Shown here piece by piece: positions 1-7,128 of a stretch of DNA of 46,617 bases; within the stretch, counting starts at the first letter, position 1, and each line of letters starts with the position of its first letter. This DNA is from CAZQNF01 sp964403325. GTDB lineage: Bacteria; Patescibacteriota; Patescibacteriia; Magasanikbacterales; GWA2-37-8. Below the pieces are notes generated by a model. The model worked only from the letters and a program-made list of their open reading frames with translations. It had not been told where the DNA came from and did not search any database. The translations under genes were made by a program, and so were the position numbers. The stretch lies in NCBI GenBank assembly GCA_964403325.1, contig CAYOFO010000004.1, positions 1-46,617 of the forward strand. Reading direction: 5' to 3'.

Positions 1-104
1 AGGAAAGCCTGCGCTCTGGCAACTGCAATCTCTACCATTCCTAACCCAGGAGGGGTTCTACCATACTTTGTTTCTACGGCCCGCAACAAATGACTGCTTT
101 CCAT
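1..104 (-). CDS. 5' end of an unidentified protein gene, cut by the window edge
   Basis: An open frame reads leftwards off the window edge from an ATG at 104-102 and gives 34 residues beginning MESSHLLRAVETKYG. The peptide has normal coding composition but is too short for me to recognise. A GGAGG motif (complement of 133-137) is about 28 bases upstream of the ATG, too far to act as its Shine-Dalgarno; most genes here lack one anyway. The frame stays open back to that motif, so an upstream non-ATG start is possible. A tRNA gene on the same strand lies just upstream. Reality as a gene is moderately likely; function is unknown. Confidence 0.4.
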   Translation of the reverse strand, partial: MESSHLLRAVETKYGRTPPGLGMVEIAVARAQAF

Positions 105-158
105 ATCGTTTATCGTATCAGAATAGTTAAAACCTCCTTCCCCCTTGCTTGCTATTTG

Positions 159-230
159 TGCCCTCAGCAGGAATCGAACCTGCATCGCCAACTTCGGAGG
201 CTGGCATTCTATCCATTAAACTATGAGGAC
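159..230 (-). tRNA. tRNA-Arg (anticodon CCG)
   Basis: The complementary strand folds into a full cloverleaf. The 7-bp acceptor stem (GTCCTCA with TGAGGGC) has one G-U pair. The D arm is the TAGTTTAATGGATAGAAT type. The anticodon stem CCAGC/GTTGG encloses the loop CTCCGAA, giving anticodon CCG, which reads the arginine codon CGG. The T arm is GCAGG-TTCGATT-CCTGC. The discriminator base is A and no CCA is encoded. Confidence 0.93.
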
Positions 231-297
231 AATACTTTCTTTTGTGTAAAACAAAGTTTCCAGCAAAGAACTAAACTATACATTTTTAAGCTTTGAG

Positions 298-480
298 GCG
301 TGAGCTTTTAGCTGTTAGGTTTAAACTTTTTGTTCTTTGTTATGGTGTGGAACCAAGTGGCATACCTGCTAGCAGGCATAAAACCATAAAAACAATTGAC
401 AGTAAAGTTTCCTCATAGCTCACAGCTCAATACTTAATACATAATTCAAATTCAATACCTCAAAGCTCTTAGCTCATACC
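298..480. repeat. AT-rich intergenic stretch of recurring short words
   Basis: No gene is visible between the tRNA-Arg and the femX-like gene. The stretch is built from recurring short words: forms of 'agctcatagctc', 'agctcttagctc', 'caatacttaatac' and 'ttcaatacctc'. Read on the other strand they become 'gtattgag' and 'gagctatgag'. Similar 'gtattgag/gttaggttttag' wording recurs at 5455-5545. The repetition is imperfect and is not a CRISPR array. Confidence 0.4.
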
Positions 481-492
481 TTTTTCTAACAC

Positions 493-1485
493 TCAAACTT
501 TCAAAAACCTCCGCACCCGCCTGATCCACTGGTACATACTATACTGGAATGGCCGCAAAATCAAATCATAGGTGCCGGGGTGCTCGACTACCCGGCCGCC
601 AAAGCGGATTTTAAAGCGGGTAATACCGGCATACGGATGCTCTTCATCATACTGGTATTCATCACCCATCTTAGCCAAACGAGGCGCAATGCCAAAAAAA
701 TCATACCTTTCAAAACCAAGTTTTTTGGCTAGCTTAATGGCTTCCCACTGGATAAAATACGGTGCCAAGAGTTGGTGGTGTGCGTAATCTGAGGCAGCAT
801 ACAGATAAGAGAGGGTTTTACCAGAACCAAAAAAGACTGCAGTAGCGACAATTTGGCCCTGGTACTCGGCCGAGAGTTGCAAACTTTCTAAACTCGCTAC
901 AATATTTTTATAATGTTCGGCGCTATGCAAACGAAAACCATCACGCTTACCGGTTTGCGCCATGAGCTGAAGGAGGATTTCTAAATTTTTTTCTTGTTTT
1001 AAAATGAATGCGTTTTCGCTACTTACACGCAGGCTGTAACGAGTTTTTTTGTGCATTACAGAGAGTATTTGCTCTTCGGTTTTGGTAAGATCTAAAACAC
1101 AAGTTGTGGCTGGATTTACATCTTTTATTTTCTGAAGATGTAACGATGGTGGTAAATCACTGGCAGGCTCAATACGCCAAAAAATACATTTTTGTTTTCT
1201 CAAATATTCTAAAAAATTTTGATAGATTGCCGTAATTTGTTGCGATTCAAGACCTGGCGTCAAAATAGGTCCTTGTGGAGAAAAGGCATATTTTATGCCT
1301 TTTATACTAGTATACACTACCTGCGCATACGCTAAAATATTTTCCCGGTCTTTCACCACGAAACGCTCAACTGTCTTACCTTCACTCCTCTGTATCTCTC
1401 CCCAGCTCCACGATTGCAAAAAAGAAGATTCGCTTGGAATACTATTTTCCCAATCTTGGGCAGATGAAATATGAAAAATTTCCAT
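493..1485 (-). CDS. FemAB/FemX-family peptidoglycan bridge aminoacyltransferase
   Basis: The 330-residue protein matches FemX/FemAB-type transferases in length and layout: two GNAT-like halves, the first with WSWGEIQRSEG near the N-terminus and the second with the region around YAASDYAHHQLLAPYFIQWE and the motif YDFFGIAP. In this family the enzyme adds amino acids from aminoacyl-tRNA to the lipid II stem peptide on the cytoplasmic side. There is no signal peptide, as expected. The gene stands alone, with a 300-bp gap upstream, and ends in TGA, which shows that TGA is a stop in this organism. The family call is good; the transferred amino acid cannot be read from sequence. Confidence 0.82.
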   Translation of the reverse strand: MEIFHISSAQDWENSIPSESSFLQSWSWGEIQRSEGKTVERFVVKDRENILAYAQVVYTSIKGIKYAFSPQGPILTPGLESQQITAIYQNFLEYLRKQKCIFWRIEPASDLPPSLHLQKIKDVNPATTCVLDLTKTEEQILSVMHKKTRYSLRVSSENAFILKQEKNLEILLQLMAQTGKRDGFRLHSAEHYKNIVASLESLQLSAEYQGQIVATAVFFGSGKTLSYLYAASDYAHHQLLAPYFIQWEAIKLAKKLGFERYDFFGIAPRLAKMGDEYQYDEEHPYAGITRFKIRFGGRVVEHPGTYDLILRPFQYSMYQWIRRVRRFLKV

Positions 1486-1547
1486 AATTATGTGTTTCCT
1501 AAGTGTACCTGGTGGCTACCCAAGGGTCAATGCTGATTATAAAATAA

Positions 1548-1784
1548 CCAACAGTACACAGCTACAACCAAGTTTGGCTTGAAGATCAGAAGAAACATCC
1601 CTATAGTACTCTAAAAATACAAGCCATCAAACAAAAACAAATCCCCCAAACCGCATTTGGCTTTGTGAACAAGTTCAAAAACCAACTCGTTTATTTTGCC
1701 AGGTCTAAAACAAGTAAAAAAAGAACCTTTTGGATTCTTTTTTTACTTTTAACCAATATCGACGAGTGCTATTTTTTGGTATGA
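1548..1784 (+). other. Start-less open frame in an otherwise gene-free gap (possible gene relic)
   Basis: The 299-bp gap between the femX-like gene and the lipoprotein gene holds a 78-codon open frame on the + strand, from just after a TAA (1545-1547) to a TGA (1782-1784). It has no ATG. Its translation has protein-like composition (for example HSYNQVWLEDQKKHP and QTAFGFVNKFKNQLVYF). Its last third runs through the terminator hairpin at 1712-1750, so the reading is not functional there. It may be the remains of a gene, or chance. Confidence 0.25.
1712..1750 (-). terminator. Rho-independent terminator after the lipoprotein gene
   Basis: A perfect 14-bp stem (1712-1725 with 1735-1748) and a 9-nt loop lie about 35 bp past the stop of the leftward lipoprotein gene. 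The stem is AT-rich and carries A- and T-runs on both flanks, so it may work in both directions. Confidence 0.7.
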
Positions 1785-2339
1785 CTACTTTGTTTGAGGT
1801 GCTGCTTGCTTAACATGATAAGTTTCAATCGTTGCTTTTAGCACCAAATCCAACTTTAAAACTTCACTTTGAAAAACCGCGAAAGAAATTTTTTCTTTTT
1901 TCAAATCCGATTTCAATCCGAAAACATACTCTAAACACATTTCAGATAAATTCTTATCGCTATCATTTAACAAACCATCGCCACATTCAATTTTTTTTCC
2001 ATGAATAGACATTCTCGTTGTTGGAAGTGGATTAAGACAAGCCTGCTTTTGACCAAAAATTGTATATTGAGATTCAACTAAATCTAAACTTTCAAGATCC
2101 ATAAATGCAGCCATATTAAGCGCCTCAATCAGCTGTTGGCGACTTCTTTCCTGCTCAGCACTATTAACAGAAAATTCTCCTGGTAAGTCGGCAAGCAACT
2201 GAACACGCCGGTTTTCTTCAATACAATCAAATTTTGCGTGCATACCCCTCATGTCAGGCCTAGTTGCACAACCGGGTTGGTGCAATAAAGCTGTGCCAAG
2301 AACGAAAGCTTGTACTGTTTCTCTTAATTTCATACTCAT
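1785..2339 (-). CDS. Putative lipoprotein of unknown function
   Basis: The protein starts MSMKLRETV, followed by a hydrophobic stretch and a cysteine in ALLHQPGC, a weak lipobox. It is probably exported and lipid-anchored. The mature part (about 160 residues) is charged, has four further cysteines and no domain I recognise. An in-frame GTG at 2369 would lengthen it, but a strong promoter at 2360-2388 puts the transcript start at about 2353, downstream of that GTG, so I place the start at 2339. It faces away from two other exported-protein genes at 2615 and 2940. Confidence 0.6.
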   Translation of the reverse strand: MSMKLRETVQAFVLGTALLHQPGCATRPDMRGMHAKFDCIEENRRVQLLADLPGEFSVNSAEQERSRQQLIEALNMAAFMDLESLDLVESQYTIFGQKQACLNPLPTTRMSIHGKKIECGDGLLNDSDKNLSEMCLEYVFGLKSDLKKEKISFAVFQSEVLKLDLVLKATIETYHVKQAAPQTK

Positions 2340-2359
2340 AATTTTAAAAATAACTCTAA

Positions 2360-2388
2360 ATAATAGCACTTTGCTGTTAATCTGTCAA
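2360..2388 (-). promoter_or_regulatory. Sigma-70-type promoter of the lipoprotein gene
   Basis: On the complementary strand a perfect TTGACA (2388-2383) and TATTAT (2365-2360) are separated by 17 bp. The predicted transcript start leaves a leader of about 14 nt before the ATG at 2339. The same TTGACAGATT sequence opens the divergent promoter at 2449. Confidence 0.75.
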
Positions 2389-2448
2389 TCCCACCGCATT
2401 CGCCACACACCATCATTTCCCCTCTCTCAATAGCCGCGTAAATAATTA

Positions 2449-2477
2449 TTGACAGATTTTAAAACATCCTCTAGGGT
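2449..2477 (+). promoter_or_regulatory. Probable promoter of the two exported-protein genes
   Basis: TTGACA (2449-2454), a 17-bp spacer and a weaker TAGGGT (2472-2477). A transcript starting near 2484 would carry a leader of about 130 nt before the ATG at 2615. Confidence 0.5.
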
Positions 2478-2483
2478 AATAGC

Positions 2484-2529
2484 GTTGTCGTTCGCAGTTC
2501 GTCTTTAAATGTGAGTTTGCGAGCGCAAC
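2484..2529 (+). promoter_or_regulatory. Stable hairpin in the leader of the exported-protein genes
   Basis: GTTGTCGTTCGC (2484-2495) pairs with GCGAGCGCAAC (2519-2529) as 11 base pairs with one bulged T, around a 23-nt loop. It sits at the very start of the predicted transcript. The rest of the leader to 2615 has only a weak second hairpin (AAACC near 2549 with GGGTTT near 2562). It matches no riboswitch class I know. Confidence 0.45.
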
Positions 2530-2614
2530 TTCTATCATCCCAAACAGGAAACCGCCCATTAGGGTTTAGCAAGCAATACAAATTTTATTTTTATACTTAA
2601 ATTTTCCACATCGT

Positions 2615-2896
2615 ATGGAAAGACCACACGCTTGGTTGGTGGCAGCTGGTATTTTTTTAGGCGCAAACAAAACACAAGCCCAGGAATTTAACCCCGAAAT
2701 TGAACCTCCCAACCATTGCGCTGCTGACTCGAGCAGCGCAACCAAACCAAAACCGGAAAAAAAACCCGAACCTTATCAACCGCCCGAAAAAACACCTTAT
2801 GTACCCCCAACCCAAGAACCTACAAAGGGAGGCGCAGATAATACAAGCAGCAGCAGAACAAAAGCTCCACCAAAAAACGATAACCCGGCCAAATAA
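2615..2896 (+). CDS. Small exported proline/lysine-rich protein
   Basis: The 93-residue protein has an N-terminal hydrophobic segment ending in KTQAQE, which looks like a signal peptidase I site after AQA. The mature part is low complexity, rich in Pro, Lys, Thr and Glu (for example KPEKKPEPYQPPEKTPYVPP), and resembles a cell-wall spacer or linker rather than an enzyme. The next gene, another exported protein, starts 44 bp downstream on the same strand. No family is recognised. Confidence 0.55.
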   Translation: MERPHAWLVAAGIFLGANKTQAQEFNPEIEPPNHCAADSSSATKPKPEKKPEPYQPPEKTPYVPPTQEPTKGGADNTSSSRTKAPPKNDNPAK

Positions 2897-2939
2897 TTAA
2901 AATCTTTAAATCAAAAGATCTAAAAGCTAAATATAAAAT

Positions 2940-3764
2940 ATGGAAAAATCATCACATTGGTTGGCACTCGGCTTAACCATGGGAATAGGTTGTGGCGCTG
3001 AATTCCCCCCAACTGATTTGGACACAACCGCATGCACGTCGCCGTCAAAACCTACCCACACCCCTTTTCTCACTCGCCACCTTAATGTCCTACCCAAAAT
3101 TTCTCAACCACCACTTGCATGGAGTTCTGCCGATCAGCGCAATCAAGAAATTTTTATCGCAACCCGCCCGGCAGCAAATACGCCAAAACCGCCCCGTTGG
3201 GAGCAGGCGCGCCTTGATGTTCCTTTTGATACCGCTTCGGTTATGGCGACCTTTAGTCGTACCATCCACCTTCCTCTTAACCCGAACACCCATCCCAAAG
3301 TTGCTTCCCTCCTGGCGTCAGCCAATATTGATTTATGGGAAACAATCACAGAAGCGAAAAAAAAGTATAAAACCAAGCGACCTTTTCTCACTAACCCGGG
3401 AGAAATCTGCGAAAATCGTACCGATCACTTAGAAAAAAGCCCTGATTTTCCCTCCGGACACGCAGCCATTGGCCGGCTGTACGCCCTCATACTCGCTGAT
3501 TTATTTCCCGCCCAAACCAACGCCATCTATCGGCGTGGCATCACCTACGGAGAAAGTCGTGTAATCTGTGGCTCACACAGCCTTAGCGCTGTTCAGGCCG
3601 GCGTTAAAGTGGCCGAACAAGTCATGGACGAACTCAAGCGCACAGCTGCTTACAAAACAGCCCTTAATGCCGCTCGTTTGGAAGTTTCTTCAAATAGTAA
3701 AACTCCCATTCCTGAATGTACCTCCGAAGACGCTTTGGTAGAATCGCCTTTGTTAAGAGAGTAA
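2940..3764 (+). CDS. Exported class A acid phosphatase-like protein (PAP2 superfamily)
   Basis: The N-terminus is hydrophobic and ends in MGIGC, so the protein is probably a lipoprotein or secreted. The PAP2/PhoN signature is nearly complete: K140 to RP147-148 (KX6RP), PSGH at 171-174, and SR at 206-207 with H213 in GESRVICGSH. In this family H213 would be the phosphorylated nucleophile and H174 the general acid. The Asp that follows the nucleophile in SRX5HX3D is Ala217 here, so activity may be weak or altered. The expected role is extracytoplasmic dephosphorylation of organic phosphates. The family call is firm; catalytic competence is not. Confidence 0.8.
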   Translation: MEKSSHWLALGLTMGIGCGAEFPPTDLDTTACTSPSKPTHTPFLTRHLNVLPKISQPPLAWSSADQRNQEIFIATRPAANTPKPPRWEQARLDVPFDTASVMATFSRTIHLPLNPNTHPKVASLLASANIDLWETITEAKKKYKTKRPFLTNPGEICENRTDHLEKSPDFPSGHAAIGRLYALILADLFPAQTNAIYRRGITYGESRVICGSHSLSAVQAGVKVAEQVMDELKRTAAYKTALNAARLEVSSNSKTPIPECTSEDALVESPLLRE

Positions 3765-3797
3765 AATATACCGTATTACCCAATTCAACCTTTCTTC

Positions 3798-3826
3798 TTG
3801 CCAAATTTCCCAACCTATAGTATAAT
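3798..3826 (+). promoter_or_regulatory. Promoter of rpmF-nusB-rnc
   Basis: TTGCCA (3798-3803) and a consensus TATAAT (3821-3826) with a 17-bp spacer, about 40 bp before the rpmF start. Confidence 0.78.
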
Positions 3827-3866
3827 TCGTAGTACTTTTAATAATCCCTCTTAAACTACTCATCAT

Positions 3867-4154
3867 ATGGGTCTTCCTGGACATCGTCGTACTTCTTCCG
3901 ATAAACGCCGCCGCGCTGCGCATTTTGCTTTACCTCAGACAACTTTGCAAACATGCCCTACCTGCGCCAAACCTGTAAAACCGCACCATGCTTGCGTTTT
4001 TTGTGGTTCTTATAAAGGCAAACAGGTATCCAAAACTACCACTCATTCTCACGAAAAAACTCCGGTCAAACCTACTACCATCAAAAAAACTGCTCCTAAA
4101 AAAGCCAAAACCGCTTCTCCTGCCAAAGCCAAAAAAACTGCTGCCAAAAGTTAA
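3867..4154 (+). CDS. rpmF: 50S ribosomal protein L32 with a basic C-terminal tail
   Basis: The first 55 or so residues are L32: a basic N-terminus (MGLPGHRRTSSDKRRRAAH) followed by a zinc site with two CxxC pairs (CPTC and CVFC). L32 is usually about 60 residues; this one has 95. The added 40 residues are a Lys/Ala/Pro/Thr-rich tail (for example KKTAPKKAKTASPAKAKK), similar in style to the 46-residue H1-like protein at 14274. It leads a transcription unit with nusB and rnc behind a consensus promoter. The L32 call is firm; the tail probably binds rRNA or DNA, which is inference. Confidence 0.9.
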   Translation: MGLPGHRRTSSDKRRRAAHFALPQTTLQTCPTCAKPVKPHHACVFCGSYKGKQVSKTTTHSHEKTPVKPTTIKKTAPKKAKTASPAKAKKTAAKS

Positions 4155-4179
4155 ACTTACTTAAGCATTCTCGCGTCGT

Positions 4180-4671
4180 ATGTCCAATCGCCATGTTGGT
4201 CGCAGTATTGCTATGCAATCTCTTTTTGAATGGGATTTTCGTGGCAAACCAACAGCAGCTCTGCCGGCCATTGTCGAACATAACCTGCAAGAATTCGGCC
4301 CCGGTCTCGTTAACCAAGAATTTACCCAAAGTCTGGTTGACGGTGTAACAGAACATCTCAGCGCAATCGATGAGACCATCGCTCATTTTGCTCCAGCCTG
4401 GCCCATCAACCAAATTACTCTTATCGATCGCAATATTTTACGAATTGCAGTTTTTGAGCTCCAATTTTCTCCAACTACTCCGCCCAAAGTCATCATTAAC
4501 GAAGCCATTGAACTAGCCAAAAGCTTTGGCGGACCCTCATCTGGAAAATTTGTCAACGGAGTTCTTGGCTCGCTTTACAACGCTCTCCCAGCCGAACGAA
4601 AAGTTGAAACCACCACTTCTCCCAGTTCGCAGCCCGAAATTGCCCCAGCCACACCAACACCGAGTGTCTAA
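4180..4671 (+). CDS. nusB: Transcription antitermination factor NusB
   Basis: Typical all-helical NusB sequence: N-terminal SNRHVGRSIAMQSLFEWDF, central LIDRNILRIAVFEL and VIINEAIELAKSFGG, then GKFVNGVLGSLY. NusB acts with NusE (S10) at boxA in rRNA antitermination. The family is about 140 residues; this one has 163 because of a Pro/Thr/Ser-rich tail after residue 138. It lies between rpmF and rnc (gaps of 25 and 11 bp), so this is an RNA-metabolism operon. No Shine-Dalgarno is visible before the ATG. Confidence 0.95.
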   Translation: MSNRHVGRSIAMQSLFEWDFRGKPTAALPAIVEHNLQEFGPGLVNQEFTQSLVDGVTEHLSAIDETIAHFAPAWPINQITLIDRNILRIAVFELQFSPTTPPKVIINEAIELAKSFGGPSSGKFVNGVLGSLYNALPAERKVETTTSPSSQPEIAPATPTPSV

Positions 4672-4682
4672 ATTTTACCCTT

Positions 4683-5444
4683 ATGGACATGTTACCCGAA
4701 ATTATTGAAAAAAATTTTCCCGAACTTGAAAAAAAAATTGGCATTACCTTCAAGCATCCGCAATACCTGGTGCAGGCTTTTGTTCATCGTTCGTACCTCA
4801 ACGAACACCACACTTTTCCACTCGGTCATAACGAACGATTAGAATTCTTGGGCGATGCTGTGCTCGAGCTCGTGGTTACGCAATTTTTATTTTCCCAATA
4901 CCATAATCCTGAAGGCGAACTTACCAACTGGCGCGCTGCCCTGGTAAACGCCAAAATACTCTCTACCATTGCCTACGAGATAGGCATGGAGCCTTTTTTG
5001 TTCCTCAGTCACGGCGAAGCCAAAGATGCGGGCACCAAAGCGCGCGATTATATTATGGCCAATACTATTGAGGCTCTCATCGGCGCCATCTACCTCGACC
5101 AAGGCTATGATGTAGCGCAACAATTTATTACTCGCTGGGTTATTGTTAAACTGCCTCATGTCCTCGAAAATGGTTTGTATATGGATGCCAAAAGTCGTTT
5201 TCAAGAATCTGCACAAGAACTCCTTGGCATTACCCCGGTATACAAAGTTTTACACGAAATAGGCCCAGACCATGCCAAAAATTTTCGCGTTGGAGCTTAC
5301 CTCGGCAAAGAACTCATTGCCGCCGGCAATGGCATGAGTAAGCAAGAAGCGCAAACTGAAGCGGCTGAAGAAGCGCTCAAAATAAAAGCCTGGAAAGGAC
5401 CAAAAATAAACATACTCAAACGTAGCCCCGAAGACCCAATCTAG
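4683..5444 (+). CDS. rnc: Ribonuclease III
   Basis: The signature HNERLEFLGD (residues 49-58) and NTIEALIGAIYLD (128-140) carry the catalytic acidic residues E54, D58 and E130. A double-stranded RNA-binding domain follows (about 165-237, from DAKSRFQESAQELLG to SKQEAQTEAAEEAL). The enzyme cuts double-stranded RNA, including rRNA precursors. Full length at 253 residues, ending in TAG. A start two codons later (ATG at 4689) is possible. Confidence 0.96.
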   Translation: MDMLPEIIEKNFPELEKKIGITFKHPQYLVQAFVHRSYLNEHHTFPLGHNERLEFLGDAVLELVVTQFLFSQYHNPEGELTNWRAALVNAKILSTIAYEIGMEPFLFLSHGEAKDAGTKARDYIMANTIEALIGAIYLDQGYDVAQQFITRWVIVKLPHVLENGLYMDAKSRFQESAQELLGITPVYKVLHEIGPDHAKNFRVGAYLGKELIAAGNGMSKQEAQTEAAEEALKIKAWKGPKINILKRSPEDPI

Positions 5445-5454
5445 ATTAAATACC

Positions 5455-5545
5455 GGGTATCCAGGATTCAGTTTTTAGGTGTTAGTGGTTAGGTTTTAGT
5501 ATTGAGAGTATTTTGTATTTTGTATATAGTATCTGGTATCAACTA
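5455..5545. repeat. Stuttering AT-rich intergenic words before tRNA-Lys
   Basis: Between rnc and the tRNA-Lys gene the sequence consists of variants of 'gttaggttttag', 'agtattgagagtatt' and 'tgtattttgtatata'. No open frame or clear hairpin is visible. The wording resembles the complementary strand of 298-480. Confidence 0.35.
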
Positions 5546-5585
5546 CTAGGAGTTATGTGAATATTGTAATTTATATAAACATCAC

Positions 5586-5658
5586 GGATCGGTAGCTCAG
5601 CTGGTAGAGCAGGGGACTCTTAATCCCAAGGTCCCGGGTTCGATCCCCGGCCGATCCA
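5586..5658 (+). tRNA. tRNA-Lys (anticodon CTT)
   Basis: A complete 73-nt cloverleaf: acceptor GGATCGG/CCGATCC, D arm AGCTCAGCTGGTAGAGC, anticodon stem GGGGA/TCCC with loop CTCTTAA (anticodon CTT), T arm CCGGGTTCGATCCCCGG, discriminator A. No CCA is encoded. Confidence 0.96.
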
Positions 5659-5682
5659 CACAATCTTATCTAGCTTTTGTTT

Positions 5683-5955
5683 ATGCCACAACAATCCCCC
5701 AGCGTCACCGACGCTAACGCGAAAAAACAAGCTTTGATAGCAACGTTATTAGTGGATCTGTTGAAAGACGATGGTGCAGGCGTGTCCCAAAATAATACCA
5801 CTGCACTGCTGCAAAAAATTGGCCCCGCACTCTTTAGTCAAATAAGCGAGCATTTACTCAAAGAATACAAAACAAAACTTCAGACCATTACCGCCAACCA
5901 TCAAACCAAGGTAAACCAGCTCGTTGCTCGTGCCAAAAACCTTTCTCGGAAATAA
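5683..5955 (+). CDS. Small protein of unknown function
   Basis: The protein starts MPQQSPSVTDANAKKQALI and has about 90 residues. It is predicted to be soluble and helical, with LIATLLVDLLK and a Lys/Gln-rich C-terminal helix ending in ARAKNLSRK. I choose the ATG at 5683 over an in-frame TTG at 5677. It ends 6 bp before the next gene, so the two are probably co-transcribed. No family is recognised. Confidence 0.55.
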   Translation: MPQQSPSVTDANAKKQALIATLLVDLLKDDGAGVSQNNTTALLQKIGPALFSQISEHLLKEYKTKLQTITANHQTKVNQLVARAKNLSRK

Positions 5956-5961
5956 ATTTTT

Positions 5962-7017
5962 ATGCCTTCCAATTTTGATGAGTTAAAACATCTTGCCGGC
6001 GACCAGTTCGCATTGCCCGACCGTATTAATAGAGTGGTTGAGAAAATAGTCCCTCGATTTGTTGTTAATAACTTAGAGTTAACTCTTAACTTATCCCAAC
6101 AACATGCACTGGTGGAAGGTCTGCGAACATTACAGGCAGAATTGCAAAACCTACCTCTTGATGCATCAACCTTTAGCGAATGGGCTATTCAAACCCTGGG
6201 TTTACCACCAGTCGAATCTTCCGACACAGCCATTTCAGATGAATTAGAACAGGCGATAGACACATTAATCCCTGCTGTCGAAAAACTGATCGGCCAAGAC
6301 CAGGAACATGCTCTTTTAGCCCACCTCAACCGGGCCATTGCCGCGGCCAAAGCTGAAAATGAGGATGCTATTGAAAAAATAAACAAAGCAGCTCTGAGAG
6401 AACTTCATAGTTTGGGCGTAGGGGTGAACGAAACTGATACTTTACAACTCCACGCAGAACTGACTCGCTTAAAGGCCTTAGCCAACAGCGAAGTAGAAAC
6501 AACCGCATTCCCGCTCGAGACATTAAAGACAGAATTAACTAGCTTAAAACAAAATTTACGCAACGCCATAGCGCGGGTAATTTTGGACTACGATCTTGAC
6601 AGCCAATCCCTCGCTATTATTTCTGAGGATCTCTCTAACATAGATCTGGCATACACAAGACACGTTAGGCAAAATAACCGCGTGAGAAATATTGCCAGCG
6701 GTGTGTCTATATCGGGAATCGTGGCGGGTGCGGCTATTGCTTTTGCGACCGAACATAATAACCACATCGGACTTACTGCCATGATAGCAGGTTTCCTAGT
6801 AGCAGCCATTAGCGGACCACTCTTAAAACAAGCTGGCAAAAAATTGGAAACAAAAGTGGAAAAAAAGGTTGAAAGTTTAAAACATACAGCCACCTTAATC
6901 GGTGCGGCACTAGAAGCAAGTATTCAAGCCCAGTTAGCAGGCAATAGACCCGCACAGGCGGAATTAACAGGAAGAACAAACCAAAAACTACTTGCACCCA
7001 AGGCTAAAACTCTTTAA
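5962..7017 (+). CDS. Helical protein with two C-terminal membrane segments, unknown function
   Basis: The 351-residue protein is mostly amphipathic helix, probably coiled coil, over residues 1-235. Two hydrophobic segments follow (about 241-262 around ASGVSISGIVAGAAIAF and 270-290 around LTAMIAGFLVAAISGPLL), then a Lys-rich tail. That suggests a membrane hairpin with large cytoplasmic parts. It follows the small gene at 5683 by 6 bp and ends at a bidirectional terminator. The ATG is preceded by TAAATTTTT rather than a Shine-Dalgarno, a common start context in this window. No domain is recognised. Confidence 0.6.
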   Translation: MPSNFDELKHLAGDQFALPDRINRVVEKIVPRFVVNNLELTLNLSQQHALVEGLRTLQAELQNLPLDASTFSEWAIQTLGLPPVESSDTAISDELEQAIDTLIPAVEKLIGQDQEHALLAHLNRAIAAAKAENEDAIEKINKAALRELHSLGVGVNETDTLQLHAELTRLKALANSEVETTAFPLETLKTELTSLKQNLRNAIARVILDYDLDSQSLAIISEDLSNIDLAYTRHVRQNNRVRNIASGVSISGIVAGAAIAFATEHNNHIGLTAMIAGFLVAAISGPLLKQAGKKLETKVEKKVESLKHTATLIGAALEASIQAQLAGNRPAQAELTGRTNQKLLAPKAKTL

Positions 7018-7086
7018 ACAAAAATTTTCCTTGCGTCGTACAAATTCTAACGAACTTCCACTCTGATATTTTATAGCGCCATCCAC

Positions 7087-7128
7087 AAAACATAAAAAGC
7101 GTTGTTACTAAACGCTTTTTATGTTTTT
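7087..7128. terminator. Bidirectional terminator shared by two convergent genes
   Basis: A 17-bp stem (7087-7103 with 7111-7127) and a 7-nt loop, with A- and T-runs on the two sides. The loop contains the TAG stop of the leftward nucleotidyltransferase gene. The stem therefore lies partly inside that gene's neighbourhood and ends transcription of both it and the rightward gene ending at 7017. Confidence 0.75.

Noticed and set aside
298..480. CRISPR array
   Set aside because: The repeated words are short, unequal and have no regular spacers; no cas gene is nearby.
493..495. Alternative code 25 (UGA as Gly)
   Set aside because: TGA is the natural stop of the femX-like, RluA-type and COG1092-like genes.
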